From NCBI RefSeq assembly GCF_033807715.1, contig NC_084607.1, positions 20,030,441 to 20,094,440 on the forward strand: a stretch of 64,000 nt of DNA, given 5' to 3'. Position 1 is the first letter of the stretch. Every line of letters starts with the position of its first letter. The notes beneath the pieces were generated by a model, which was given only the letters and a program-made list of their open reading frames with translations, made no database searches and had not been told where the DNA came from. The DNA is from Cololabis saira (Eukaryota; Chordata; Actinopteri; Beloniformes; Belonidae). The position numbers and the translations under genes were made by a program. This document shows, piece by piece, positions 33,801 to 46,400 of the stretch.

Positions 33801-36800
33801 CTGTCTCGATGCCTCCAGGGAATTTCTTTAAATTTGGCACAAACTGTCGGATTAATTTTGCAATAAAGATTACATCTTGGATTACATTTATTTCAAAGGC
33901 TCTTGTATGGAATTTTTTATATTTCTTTTATGTGTGCAGCAAAGATGAGTTTCTGGTTCTTGTTAGTTTTTCTGGGATTTCCTACCCAGTAAATAAATCC
34001 AGATATATGAAGGACAAACATCTGTTTTCCCATTGTTAATAATCAGTCTCTTTCTCATCTGAAAGTCCTTCAAGGGAGAGCTCGCAAGAGTTGGTGTTAA
34101 CCATTGGTGAAGAATCAATTGAGCTGTAGTGGTTTCCAGCAAAGGTGTTCGGTCCGATCCAGGTTTCTGTTAACTGTGTCAATGCAACATAATGGCTCTA
34201 ATAAAGGAGGACCTGGTCGTGCACTGTAGATATAAAGCTCCTGGTAATAAAACACAGATGTTTATACAATTTTACAGAGATGAAAATATATGTATGAGTA
34301 TTATATTGCATCTCTTTCAGTTTATCATCCTTGCGTGGCTACAAGTTTGAACCTTAGGGTAATAGATGAACGTAAACTACAAAAAACGTTTCATCATAAT
34401 TCATATTTGGTTGGATTTGTTTTGTTAGATTTTTTTGTAACTCTTCATCTTCCTTTGCTAATATAAAAAATATGAAGAACATATTCTTTTTACATTAAAA
34501 GACCAACAAAAAGTAAATGAAAGGACCTAAAGAACATAAAACAAAGGATCAGGACTCATGTGGAGGAACAGAGCATTATCATACACGTCTGGTTGTGATT
34601 GTTGTGGTACACATCTCCCTGGAGGAGCAGTATCATCCTGGCTTACACAACGGCCTGCTGGGCTGAATAAAGTTTGCTAAGCTTTGGCTGATTAGGCAAA
34701 TGGTGGTAGAGGGATGGATGAACTATTTTTTTTGGAAAGATTTTTGTTTCATGATTGTTTGCAGTAACATTCCACTACTTCTTTCTCAAGAAATAAAGAC
34801 AAAGAAAAAAATATGGGACCAAACTTATGATTCTTCACCCCCAATTTAGGACTGTTGCCATTGTGTGAGGGTTTTTAACAAGGGGACTTTTCATCTCCTC
34901 TCTGCAGATCTGACTGAAAGACCTAACAAACATAAAACTCTCCAGGACTTAGTTCCAGCCGGCCCCCGCGCACGCTGGCTTTAGGGAGCTGTGTTATTGT
35001 GTAACAGGTGGATCCATCAGTTAGGAAAGTTCTTGTCTAGACAGGGTGTGGGATTATAAAGAGCATTACGTACAAAAAAGGAAGTGGAAAAGAAATTAGG
35101 GATGATCTCAAGCTGCCAGTAAGTGATCGGTGAAACAAAAATATGTTGAGATTGTTTTGTTTGCTTTCTCTTTGGTAAAACACAAACAAACAATAAAACT
35201 GTGCAAGATTATAGATTGTGTTATAATACATTAAAACTTGTTGAAATCCTTAGTTTTGATGGTCCCACAAAAAAAGCTACTAAGAGGTAGATTTTATTTT
35301 TTATTTCAAAGGGAAAAGACTTAAATCTAGCACATTAAGTACTTGTTCATGAATAAAAGACTGTCTCACTTCAAGGGATTGTGTTATTGAGTCGTCAGTG
35401 CTTTGAAGAATCAAACGGCAAAATTGTTTGATGTAAGCTCTGATTTTCCTTTATAATCTAATTTTCATAAGGGGAATGTTGTGGGTGTGTTCTCTGAGAG
35501 GAGATGGACAACAAGTAATTCCCAGACTAGGAGACAGTCATTATTTCCATTAAGGTGATGTTGCTCTTCATTCTGTAAATGAAGTAGACTTTAAATACAA
35601 GCTTTGTATAGCCTCCAGATTCATCAATAAAGCGTTGTGCATTATAAAGTAGCTTGTGTAAGCAAGTGTCCCCTCCAAGGAGAGCAGTGTGGTTGTTTTT
35701 CAGATCAGATGATGCCCCAGTTGCTCCTGGGGGTTCTAGAGAAGTTTCAAAGCCAAATGAGATGTGTAATCCTCAAGGGTTTTAGTGTGTACAGCAAGGT
35801 CTTGTTTCAGAACCTAAAAAAAATTCAGGCCAAATATACTCAGGAGATCTCCTAATCATACACCTGAACCATTTTAGCTGGTTCATTTCAACATGAATGA
35901 GTATTGACTCCACTCAGAGATAAACCCCTCAGTCTATCTTTAAGGCTCAGCCACCTCATCAACGAATCTCATTTTAGCTGCTTGTAGCCATGATATCACT
36001 ACGTAGAAGAGAGAGTTGGAGGACATGTGATACAAAAGCTTTCCACCTCACCACTACGGCCCAGTAAAATGCCTGGATTTCTGCCGGTCCCTGTCCATCT
36101 CACGCTCCATTACACCATCACTTAAGTGCAAGACCAAGAGGTACTTAATGTTATTGGAAACACAGTGGAGTGGAAAATAAAAGCGTATGATTTTCAGTGT
36201 TCTGCTGATCTTCCATTGCGGAAACTAGTTAAACTGACATGTACATAAGCTCCATGAATCTATGGATAAACGATATTAATGTTTGTGTTTTTATTTCTAA
36301 GTTCGACTGGAGGACATTAGAGTGACCTTGAAAGAGGTCTTATCTGATACAGATAAAGTGAATGGTGCAGTTAGAGATTATGATCTCGAAGTATAATAAT
36401 GAGCAGGAAATGTCAGAATCGCTATATGTAGAAGTGACTCAATGCAGTGATATAACTCTTCAAAAAGTTACTTCAGGATTGTAGCTTATGTCTTAATTTT
36501 AGTCAGATGTGTTCAAAACACATACAAAATTCAATTTCTAATTCCTTATTTTTTTATCCGATTCTCATCATTGTTAAACTGTATTTACATTTATTTATCA
36601 GAGCCAATAATCTAGTCTTCTAGTCACAATGTCACATGCTTTGGCTTGTTTTGTGCCTAATGTTTTTCCTTTATGACCCATGTTGCTGAAATTATTTTAG
36701 CTGAGGATAATTTGTGTTTGCTCTCTAACAAAATCAACACTGAGCTGGGTTGTATGTTTTCTCAAAGTGGTTGATTGTAACCTGCCAGAAAGTATTTTTC

Positions 36801-39800
36801 TGTCAGTGAGAAGACACATTGCCGTCTAATCTGATTGAAGCACAATACGTAGCACAAAAAGCACTTGCACTTCTGGAGAGTTTCTCCACAACAGGTTCCA
36901 ATTGAGCTGGTCTGAATCCTGCAGTTTTTGCATTTATAACTCCTGTTGCTAATAATAAAAGCAGAAAGAAGAAATAGCAAAAAGACTTGAGAAGACTAGC
37001 AGAAGTATGTGAATTAAAAGTGCAGCGCAATGGATAAAAGACGGAAGGAGTGCAGACAAGCTGCTGGACCAGATTGGGTGGTTGTAGCAGCAGGAATGTG
37101 GACTATTTCCATACCACAACTGTCATCTGTCAGGAGTCAGGAGTTTTCAAAAAGACTGTCAGTGTGGGTGTGCATTTGCGTGTGGAAGTGCTTATTTGTG
37201 CACACTTGAGAGCTGTGTGCCACAGAAGGGGAAAAGACAATTACTATGCACAATTGCAGCTTGCATGAGTGGGAAACAAGCTGCTAAAACCTGGACCAGA
37301 TACAGTATGGACTTTTACAGAGGAGATAAGCTTAACTCCTCTGCTGGCGGCTTGTTAGTCAACATAAAAGTTGGAAATTGAAATGAAAATTCAGTATGTA
37401 ATTTTTTTTTAAAGGAAATTTAAAAAAAACATCCTTGGGGAAGGATATTTGCGAAGTGGGTGGGTTATGTTTTCACTCTGGCACGAATGCAAACATTAAA
37501 GTTCCCTGAATGTAAGAAATGAGTCATGTGGGGTTTTATTTGTCAGTGTCTCACCACCTCTACCAAACACACCTTACTATCTCGTATCATACTCACCTCA
37601 ACTGGATTGCACATATTTGCTGGCTTTGCCAGGCTGCAATCCACCTCTGAGTGTTGTGAACTTGTGTAAGAATCCATCATTTGCGTGGGAAAAGGACTCG
37701 CACCCTTTTTGTGTTTACGTGGTTGCTAATGTTAGAGGAAAGGCCAGCCCCCGTCACAGCAGACATCCCCTCCATTGTCCTGTTGGAAGCCTGCCGAAAA
37801 TCAGGAAGTGTTTCTGAGGTTGTTTTCTCTTTGCATTCACCATTACAGTCAAGACTGTCAATTTGAGAAGGATAAAGATGCTTATTGTGGTAGGATTGGC
37901 ATGAAGGCCTTTCTCCTAAAATGTCCATACAGACTGGACGGGACAAGGCCTTGAGTAGTTTTCAGGAGCTACATGTACATGTTGAGTTCCAGATATAATA
38001 AGTTATTCTAGACTGTAACTTAGATAATGATCAGTGACTTATGCTAGGGACATATTTGAGATTGTGTAAGTGCATGAGTACATGACGAAAAGACCTGAAA
38101 CAAATCGCTGTCATCTGCGGTATGATTATTTTGAATCTGACCTTCCTTTCGATGGTCCCGTGACAAGGCACAGTAGCACAAGCCAATAGTTTCAGTTATA
38201 AGAGAGTCATGAGATTTTATTGGAAATGATAGCTGATTATAACCATCACTGAGATGAACCTGATAAACGGAAAGTGAGTTACTAACATGTTTGAAATTCC
38301 TGAGTTACACATTTTATTTTCTGGTGATCTGAATGTCTGTCACAGCAACTGTGTTTTACTCCTACTAGTTTCAAAGACTAGGAGATATTCAATCAGCAGC
38401 CAGACTCTAAGCTGTCCCAATAATCAGTATGCTAAAATGTGAGTTCAAAATTAAAAATTAGCTATTATTCCTTTCATTAAATGATATTGTGTCTCACTTT
38501 CAGCATTTGATATGTTTTCTGATAAATCGAATGTGGGTTTATGAGATTGGCAAATCATTGCATTCTATTTTTAATTTACTTTTTTACACAGCTTCCCAAC
38601 TTAAGAAAAGGGAGATTTTATTTTCCAAACAAAAACATGGCATGCTTCAGAAAAAAAAGCTGCTTTTTTGTTCGTCAATGGATTTGTTTTAATTTGAAGC
38701 AGCAGTGTCCATCTGACGCGAAATGCTCTGTGAGCAGGCTGCATCTTTTCACCAGACAGGGTGGGGTTTCTCCGGCCGGACGTAGCGCGTGGAAGGATCA
38801 CGTTATTCCGGCCGGATCCCCCCCCCCCCCATCTGGCTCCCCGGTTGCCCAGAGGGGGCAGTATAGCCCAGGACTGCTGCATGTTTTTGTGAGGGTAGCT
38901 CAGACCGTGGGGTAGTTGAGCTCTGCTCCAGAAAGGATACCCGTGACCTCCACCCTACGGAGCACGTACCCCTGATACGTTACCTAAACCTAACTATTCG
39001 TGAATGGAGGTTGCACATGTCTGGTGTTCAACTGCCCCACAATCTGCAGCCAGGCACAAATCACGTCAATGTACGATGCTAGTTGCTAGGAGACCAAATA
39101 ACTGTCTTGGAAGTAGTTAGCAGATATTAACTAGTTTTTTTTAATTCCACAGATGAATGCATGCTGTCTTCTCACCAATAACAGCTTTGGTGTCATTCAT
39201 ATTGATTAAGAGGAGAAGACAAGTTGCAGCAAAAAACACAAGGGCGTGGGGGCTGATGAATTTTTCAATCATATAGCCTACTACAGTTTAAGCTCATATA
39301 AAACCATTTCTTGTGTTGAAGAATATATGTTTAAAGACATACAGAAGAGAGCTACTGTGTGGAAAGACATCCCCAACAACTTGGGCTTAAGTGGTAGAAA
39401 TGTGACTTATAAAAAACATTTTCCATGAAAATGTTCTTTTGAAATGATCTGCAGCTCCAAATACACAGTATGTTCGAACCCAGGTGCTCCTCTCCCCACC
39501 AGGATATCAAACTTCTCCTGACTCAGCCCGAAGTACACCTGGAAACAGCAGTTACACAAACACAATCAGCGTCTCGCTCAGGCCTCTAGGCCAGGGGTCG
39601 GCAACCCAAAATGTTTAAAGAGCCATATTGGACCAAAAACACAAAAAACAAATATGTCTGGAGCCGCAAAAAATGAAAAGTCTTGTATGTATAAGCCTTA
39701 GAATGAAGACAAATGGCGAAAGGCGAAATGTTGAGAAGAAAGTCGAAATCTCGAGAAAAAAGTCAAAATGTCGAGGAAATAGTCAAAATTTTGAGAAAAA

Positions 39801-42800
39801 AGTCGAAATGTCAAGAAAAAAGTGGAAATGTTGAGATTAAAAAGGAAAGGAAAAAGGAAGAAAAAAAGAGAAAAAAAAGAAGAAGAAAAAAGGAAAAAAA
39901 GAGAAAAAAAGAAGAAAAAAAGGAAAAAAAGGTCAAACATTTTTGAAAAAGCTCCAGGAGCCACTAGGGCGGCGCTAAAGAGCCGCATGCGGCTCTAGAG
40001 CCGCGGGTTGCCGACCCCTGCTCTAGGCCCACAACCAGTAAACGCCAGTGGCGGAGCTAGACTTTTAACCTTGGGGTGGCCAGAGGGGGGCCAAGGCTAT
40101 TTCAGGGGGTCCACAGACTATGACAATGAATTAGTTTCTCGAACAATCAATTGTTATCGGAGTCGCTAAATGTTGAAATGTACATATTAAGCACAGTTTA
40201 AGTTTATTCACTCTGTACAAAATGTACAAAAGTACAAAAGAAAAAGCACCTCCCAAAAAATGTAACTACGCGTCGCGGCGACGCAGACCCAACGCAGACC
40301 GAGAGGGCTGTGATTGGTTTGCTTGGTAGCAACGCAGTTCCGGTTGCGTTGGTTTAACGCAGAACCATAAATCAGGCTTTACTCACTCAAAGTTAATCAC
40401 TCACAAACAGAAACACGTAAATATAAGCGGCAACCCGAATTAAATGTAGACGTTAATGTGGAGCAGCCGTTGGAAACTGACAGTGGTGATCTGTAGACGC
40501 CATGAGATGTAACGTTAACGTTAGCTTGATACCCATGGCCCCGAGCACAACGATCTCCTATCTGAACACAAAAGTGATTTTAAAAAGTGACTGAGGACTT
40601 CACTGTCCATCAAGGATATGTATCCTTCTCCTCCTCTTCCTCTTTTTATTTTGTCAATCTCTTAGCCATTTTCAAGATCAAATTTGGCTCCAGGCACTCC
40701 AGCAAAGATAACGTCTGACCCTAATTCAAATCTTCCTCTTCTTCTGTGGCAATTCTTCTTCTCCTCCTAATAAGGTGGATTACAGATCTTTGTGGTACAT
40801 AGCGCCAACTACTGTACAGGAGGGACATAGTAGTCAGGAGTCGCTGATTTCAAAACGCAACTGGCTCCTTTCGACAAGATGTGCGCGGTGCCCTGATATG
40901 TCAATCATCTGGGGTGGCACTTGGGGGGACCAATCAGATTTCAGGGGGGTCCAGTGCTACCCCAGCCTCCCCTCTAGCTCCGCCTCTGGTAAACGCTCCT
41001 GTTCTGTCATAACAGCACACGGGACCTGGCTGAACTTGCCTCCTAACCTTAACGCTCCGTCCCAGGTGTGGTCAAATGCTAGTGACCTGCTACTTTCCTG
41101 AGAAGTAGCGATTTTAGGAAGATAGTGAGATTGGAAAGGGAAAACCTACCAACTCTTTGAACCTTTGCTTAAAAATAGCAGATACCATGTGTCTTTCTTA
41201 GAAAACATCAGCTCACAGACAAACTTAGCCATCATTGGTTGACAAAAAGGCCAAGCCTGCAGGTCTGAACTTCGACGATGATGTATTGATCCTAACGGGA
41301 ACAACAGCTCCCTATGTCATAATTTGAAAGGCCTGAGTAGTCAAGCATTGCTAATCTATGTGGCTGAGGCCGGGGTTAAGCAGGAGTGTTTATACACTTT
41401 TATAACCTAATATGGATTTCTCATACAACTGTCTGATCTCTATGGAAATGCACTCACATCAACACACATGCGCAGTTTCTTACACCTCCATGAATAATGT
41501 ATCAGATGTCCAGTGCAGGATGTAGAGATGCAGTCGCCCCCAGAATGAAATTAGAAATTACTATTGCTTATGGTCCAAACACACAGCAGTGGTTTGTTAG
41601 CTCAAGCAGACTTTGTCTCCTGACACAATTTGTCCCATTCTCTGAACCAGCTGAGCTCTTCCAGCCAGAGTAGGAGGGATGGAGGAGTGTTTTACGCATT
41701 ACAGACGTAGGTTACCCGCAGGGTCTCCTTGCTCCACAATTGCTGCTTTATGAAGCAACTTAACTGGAGCCAAGAAATGAGAGCAACTGTGACAGAGTGT
41801 AAAGATGTCCAGTTGGCTGGTATTTGTTCCTGCATCACTTTTGAGTCTTTCTTTTTCTCCTCTGTTGTCTTGGCTTTCTTTGTTTCTGTCACGAAGGCAG
41901 ACGTTGCCTGTTTTCCACTTTTTTTTTACTTTTTTGCCTTTTGCTCCAGCGACCTTAACTTTAAAGAAGCTCACGAGACAGTAGTTATACTTTAAGCTTG
42001 ACAAGGCAGTCTTGTTTCGTAGCTGGCCTTGCTTCTTGATCCTCTAATCTACCGTTTGTCACACAGAGATGGTAAATAAGTCATCCGTGGAAACTGTCTA
42101 TAACAGGACAGGCACATCTAAGTGCCTGCCTAAGTGATTTTAGAACCATCTCTTTGACCTAACTCATGGAGAAGAGAGGTGGGAGGACAGATAAAATATC
42201 ATTCTGGTTTAGAAAATGTAGTTCTTTACTGGTCTTCAACAGAAGAGACTTGTTGCAGCACTGATAAAACTGATGCTGTCTCCAATGCTGAAGTATTTAT
42301 AAGACATCACTGTCTATATATTTATATACATAGATGATCAGAAGCTCGTCTACGTGACTCCCAAGAAAACAATCCCCTTCCATAGATGGATTTCACTCAT
42401 TTGTAATGGAAATAAAAGAGGTTCTGATATAACTTTTACTCATAAAAGTCAAGCTTCAAGTTTCTTTCTCTAGTTAATTATAAATGTAAGGGCTAGGGGG
42501 ATAGGAAAAGTGTCTAAAATAACCTCTTTTCAGCCTCCATATCACTACAAAAAATGCTGAATATTCTGTACATAACAATAGTGTATATTATAAAAGAAAT
42601 GGCTATTTTCTCATTAACATCACCTGCACACATAACAAAGCCTTCTGGAACTAAACATCAAGAAACGAGGAAACAAGTGAATCCTATCAGGGTTTTTACA
42701 AGATTTTTCTTCATTGCACTCAACCGAGTAAAAGGGATTCTTTTGACATTTAGACAAATTAAGAGTGAGTCATGTCTCAGCTTTGCATTTCTCGCTAGAC

Positions 42801-43358
42801 ATGGTATTTATACCCCATTAACACTTGACCCACTTTACATTTAAGATATGACTAATCACTGCTTCAAGTTATGTTCTCTTTGTAGTTAGAGGGCTATTTG
42901 ATATTATTTCTCTTTGCTTCTCTTTTGTAAAGTCTGGTGAAAGCTGGTGCGTACTGTGATTGTCAGTGTGCGTGAGAAAGACTGCGGTATCTGCACCCAT
43001 CTGGATTTCTGCTCTCATGACCGACTGCTCATCTGCGATAACTTGAGCTCCCTGCCCTCAGAACATGATAACCTAATAGTCCATGCTACTTCTGTCACTT
43101 TGTCTTACAGAGGAAAACGGTCAGAAAGGATTGATTCAGACACTGGGAAAGAGAGATACACTAGATAAATACAGAGCAGCAATAACGCCCCCCCCACCCC
43201 ATTTTTTTGATCATTATTTACACTCGTGGGAGGGTGTGCCTGAATCGCAAAGCTGCTTAGTGGTATGATTCAGTTTGGGGGATTTGAATCGGCGCTCACC
43301 CCCACTTGAAGCACCGGAGTGGAGGCGGACTAAGAGTGAGATGGAGGGGGAGTGGGTG

Positions 43359-43425
<67 letters not shown>

Positions 43426-46400
43426 AAAACGGCGTAGGAAAGCACAATCTGGTATAGCTCCATGTGAAAATGACCTAGTTCCTCCTGTTAGCTGGCTCTC
43501 AAACGGATTGCTGTGTTCTGCTTTGTGGAGGAGAAGGGAGAGTGGGGGAGGTCCAAAGAGGGGTCTATGTGTGTGGGGGGGGGGGTTGATGTGGCACACT
43601 TAAATGAAGGGATGAGTAGGTGACTTTTGGGACTTTTTGTGTTGAGTTAAATTAATGTCATGTGAATGAGGTGTAAATTCTGCACGCATGACTTGTGTAG
43701 CGTGTATTCACCTGTGTGTACACAGTCTGTTAGCACACGCAGCGGAGCGTGCACGCTGAGTGATGCGCAGATCTCCGTCGCTGCAGCACTAATGACACCA
43801 AAAGAGGGCTTGATGAGAGCCGACGATCAGGATTCCAATATTTGAGGGGGCGGGACTCGCCAGATGCTCAGAGGTTGGCTAGATGTGTGTCAAACACACA
43901 CACAGGATGTTATTTGAGGAAATCATCTGCTTTTCAACAGGGAAGTTTCTGTGGTTCAAAAGAAAATTCTCCCGGGAAACTTCTTCCTCAAACGTGTTGG
44001 GCACTTTTAACACCTGCTTGAAAATTTGAGAAAAAAAAAGGTGCAAGATGAAGCGAATGAAGACTTTCCTTTTGAATAAGTTAATTAACCTGCATGAGAC
44101 ATTAACTAATTAAGCAACATTCTGCAGCAGTAATACAAGTCTAGATGTTTTATATTATTTGCTTAAATGTAAAGTTCACCCCTGAATCTTTTTCTCCCTT
44201 CTGGCCTCTCGTGTTTATACATGTTTATACATCAGGATTGTTTTGGTGTGGGCCGTCAACATTTGGACGCATCGGCAGAAGAGACATGTGCCTCATTTCC
44301 ACTGTAGCATATGGGAATCAGTTTGTGCCAAAAAATGCATCCTGTTTAGAGTGTCTGGTCAGAAATTATGACCGGGTTACTCAAGAAAGTCCTTTGTTGT
44401 CTGTTGTGGTGAAAACAACATGTGCTTTCTTGGACCTGTTTTCTTATTTATGTGCAGAAGATGTGTCTTATGTTCATGACAGTGTGTCCAGGATTTAGCT
44501 CAGAAATGTACATTTACGTTTGTCAGATGACACAAACACATCTCCAGATGATTGAAACTGTTTGTGGTCTAACCGCCAAATACGGGAAATTAAGCAACTG
44601 CTTGCTCAAAATTTTGCCCTTTACATCAACTCTATAGACTGTTTGTCTATAAAAGATGGATTGTAGCCACAAGGTCTGAAGAGTTGGTCTGTGTGTATTC
44701 TGACTGCTCCACGCGATGGTCAAAAAAACCTCAGACTCCAAGAGGTTAAAACAGCTACAACTTCTCTTATAAAAAAGAAAGTCAAAAAGATGTTTTCTTA
44801 ACTTTAACCGAAGTCACTCCATCTTATCAGCATGACTCTGACATTTCTGAAAAAATGTAAATTTCCTGAATTGATATTAAACTTCAAAGATATATATTTT
44901 TGTCCAAATTTCAGTTGCAAAAAAATCTAAATCTAACATTTTAAAAGCAGTCAAGTAGAGGGTTAAAATCACCGCGTCTACGTGGACCAGACATGATGAA
45001 TATTAAATGTTGAGCCCCCCACTTGTGTGTGCTGACAGGACAGAACAGCCGTGGTACCTCCGATCTCAGACCTATAATCAGAGGTGGACAGAGTACTCGA
45101 CCCCAGTACTTGAGTAAGAGTACAAATACTACTGGTCAAAATTTACTCCGTTACAAGTAAAAGTAGCTCAGTCAAAATATTACTCGAGTAAGAGTAGAAA
45201 AGTACTTGCTTTTAAAGGTACTTAAGTATCCAAAAGTAAATGCTTTTAAATTTACTTTAAGTAAAAGTAAGAGTAAATTTCTTATTTTCCACATCAGTAA
45301 ATTACTATATTTTTTCTAAATTAATTTAAGTTGTAAAGTTTAAGTTGTAAATGTCTGTGGTTTGTCTGTGCCCTCGTTTTTTACTCGGTCGAACTCAAAC
45401 ATTGAGTTAAGATACGGCCAAGGATTTGGTGAAAGTCCCTGCTCCGAGTCCGACTCCTTTGACAAAAACTTGTGTCCAATAGGGTTTTAGGGAAGAAGAA
45501 AAAAGAGCAGACCTGAAAGTAACGAGTACTTTTCAGCCTTCCTAGAATTTTACTCGAGTAAAAGTAAAAATATTTGTCTTGGAAATGTATTCAAGTAAGA
45601 GTAATAAGTACCAAAGAAATCTAATACTCAAGTAAAGTACAAATCCTCTGGATATGTACTTAAGTACAGTACTCAAGTAAATTTACTCCGTTACTGTCCA
45701 CCACTGCCTATAATATTAATTCTTATATCTACTACTTTCAAACCAACATCTGAGAGTTTATCCGCTCTTTCCTCAGACTAACACTCATCAATAAACTAAA
45801 ATTATAGACAATAATTTCATCAAAGTGATAACACTTATGAAGAGAATATGTAATATGTAAAGCATCTTCCCAGTTGAACTGTGTTGCATTGTGTTCCCCT
45901 CAAAAGTGCACCCACCTGCTAGTTTCAATAAAATATTCACAAAACTAAAGGGCTGCAAAAATAATGGGGAACTATGAGCGCTCCTGATTTGTAGTCTATT
46001 TAATTCTACACTTTGAATGCGTCTATAAGCACACTAATCTAGGTTACTGTATATGCAATGTCTCGGACTGTTTTCATTGAACAGGTATCCTCTGTAAAGA
46101 TTAATCCCTGACTCTGACTGGCTGGTCGGAGGGTGAATTAATTTAATCCATCCTCACAGCACTATTCCACCTTCTCTCTCACCCATGTGCTATTTAATTT
46201 TCCCCCACTCTCGTAGTGCCCGAGGACCTGTCTTTGGAGGAGAGAGATGAGCTGTTTAACATACGACGCAGGAAAAAAGAGCTTTTGGATGATATTGAAG
46301 TGAGTTACTCTGATAATGCTGTTGTTTGTTGGTTAATAAGGGTTAAGGGGAGGTGTTGCATGTTGGAAGATACTTGGTGGTCAGCACTGTGACCTGTATG

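Larger units (their letters stand above)
21867..46216 (+). other. cyth3: cyth3 intron 1, no nested gene recognised
   Basis: 24.35 kb. The recognisable content is transposons and repeats (24816-25059, 31120-31675, 32390-32690, 33765-33900, 39592-40020, 40046-40988, 43361-43424, 45079-45706). Stretches 21.9-24.8, 25.1-31.1, 34-39.5 and 41-45 kb hold no gene, tRNA or element I can support. Confidence 0.65.

Noticed and set aside
39470..39500. tRNA-like B-box (GTTCGAACCC)
   Set aside because: No A-box, no cloverleaf-compatible stems around it and no terminator T-run.
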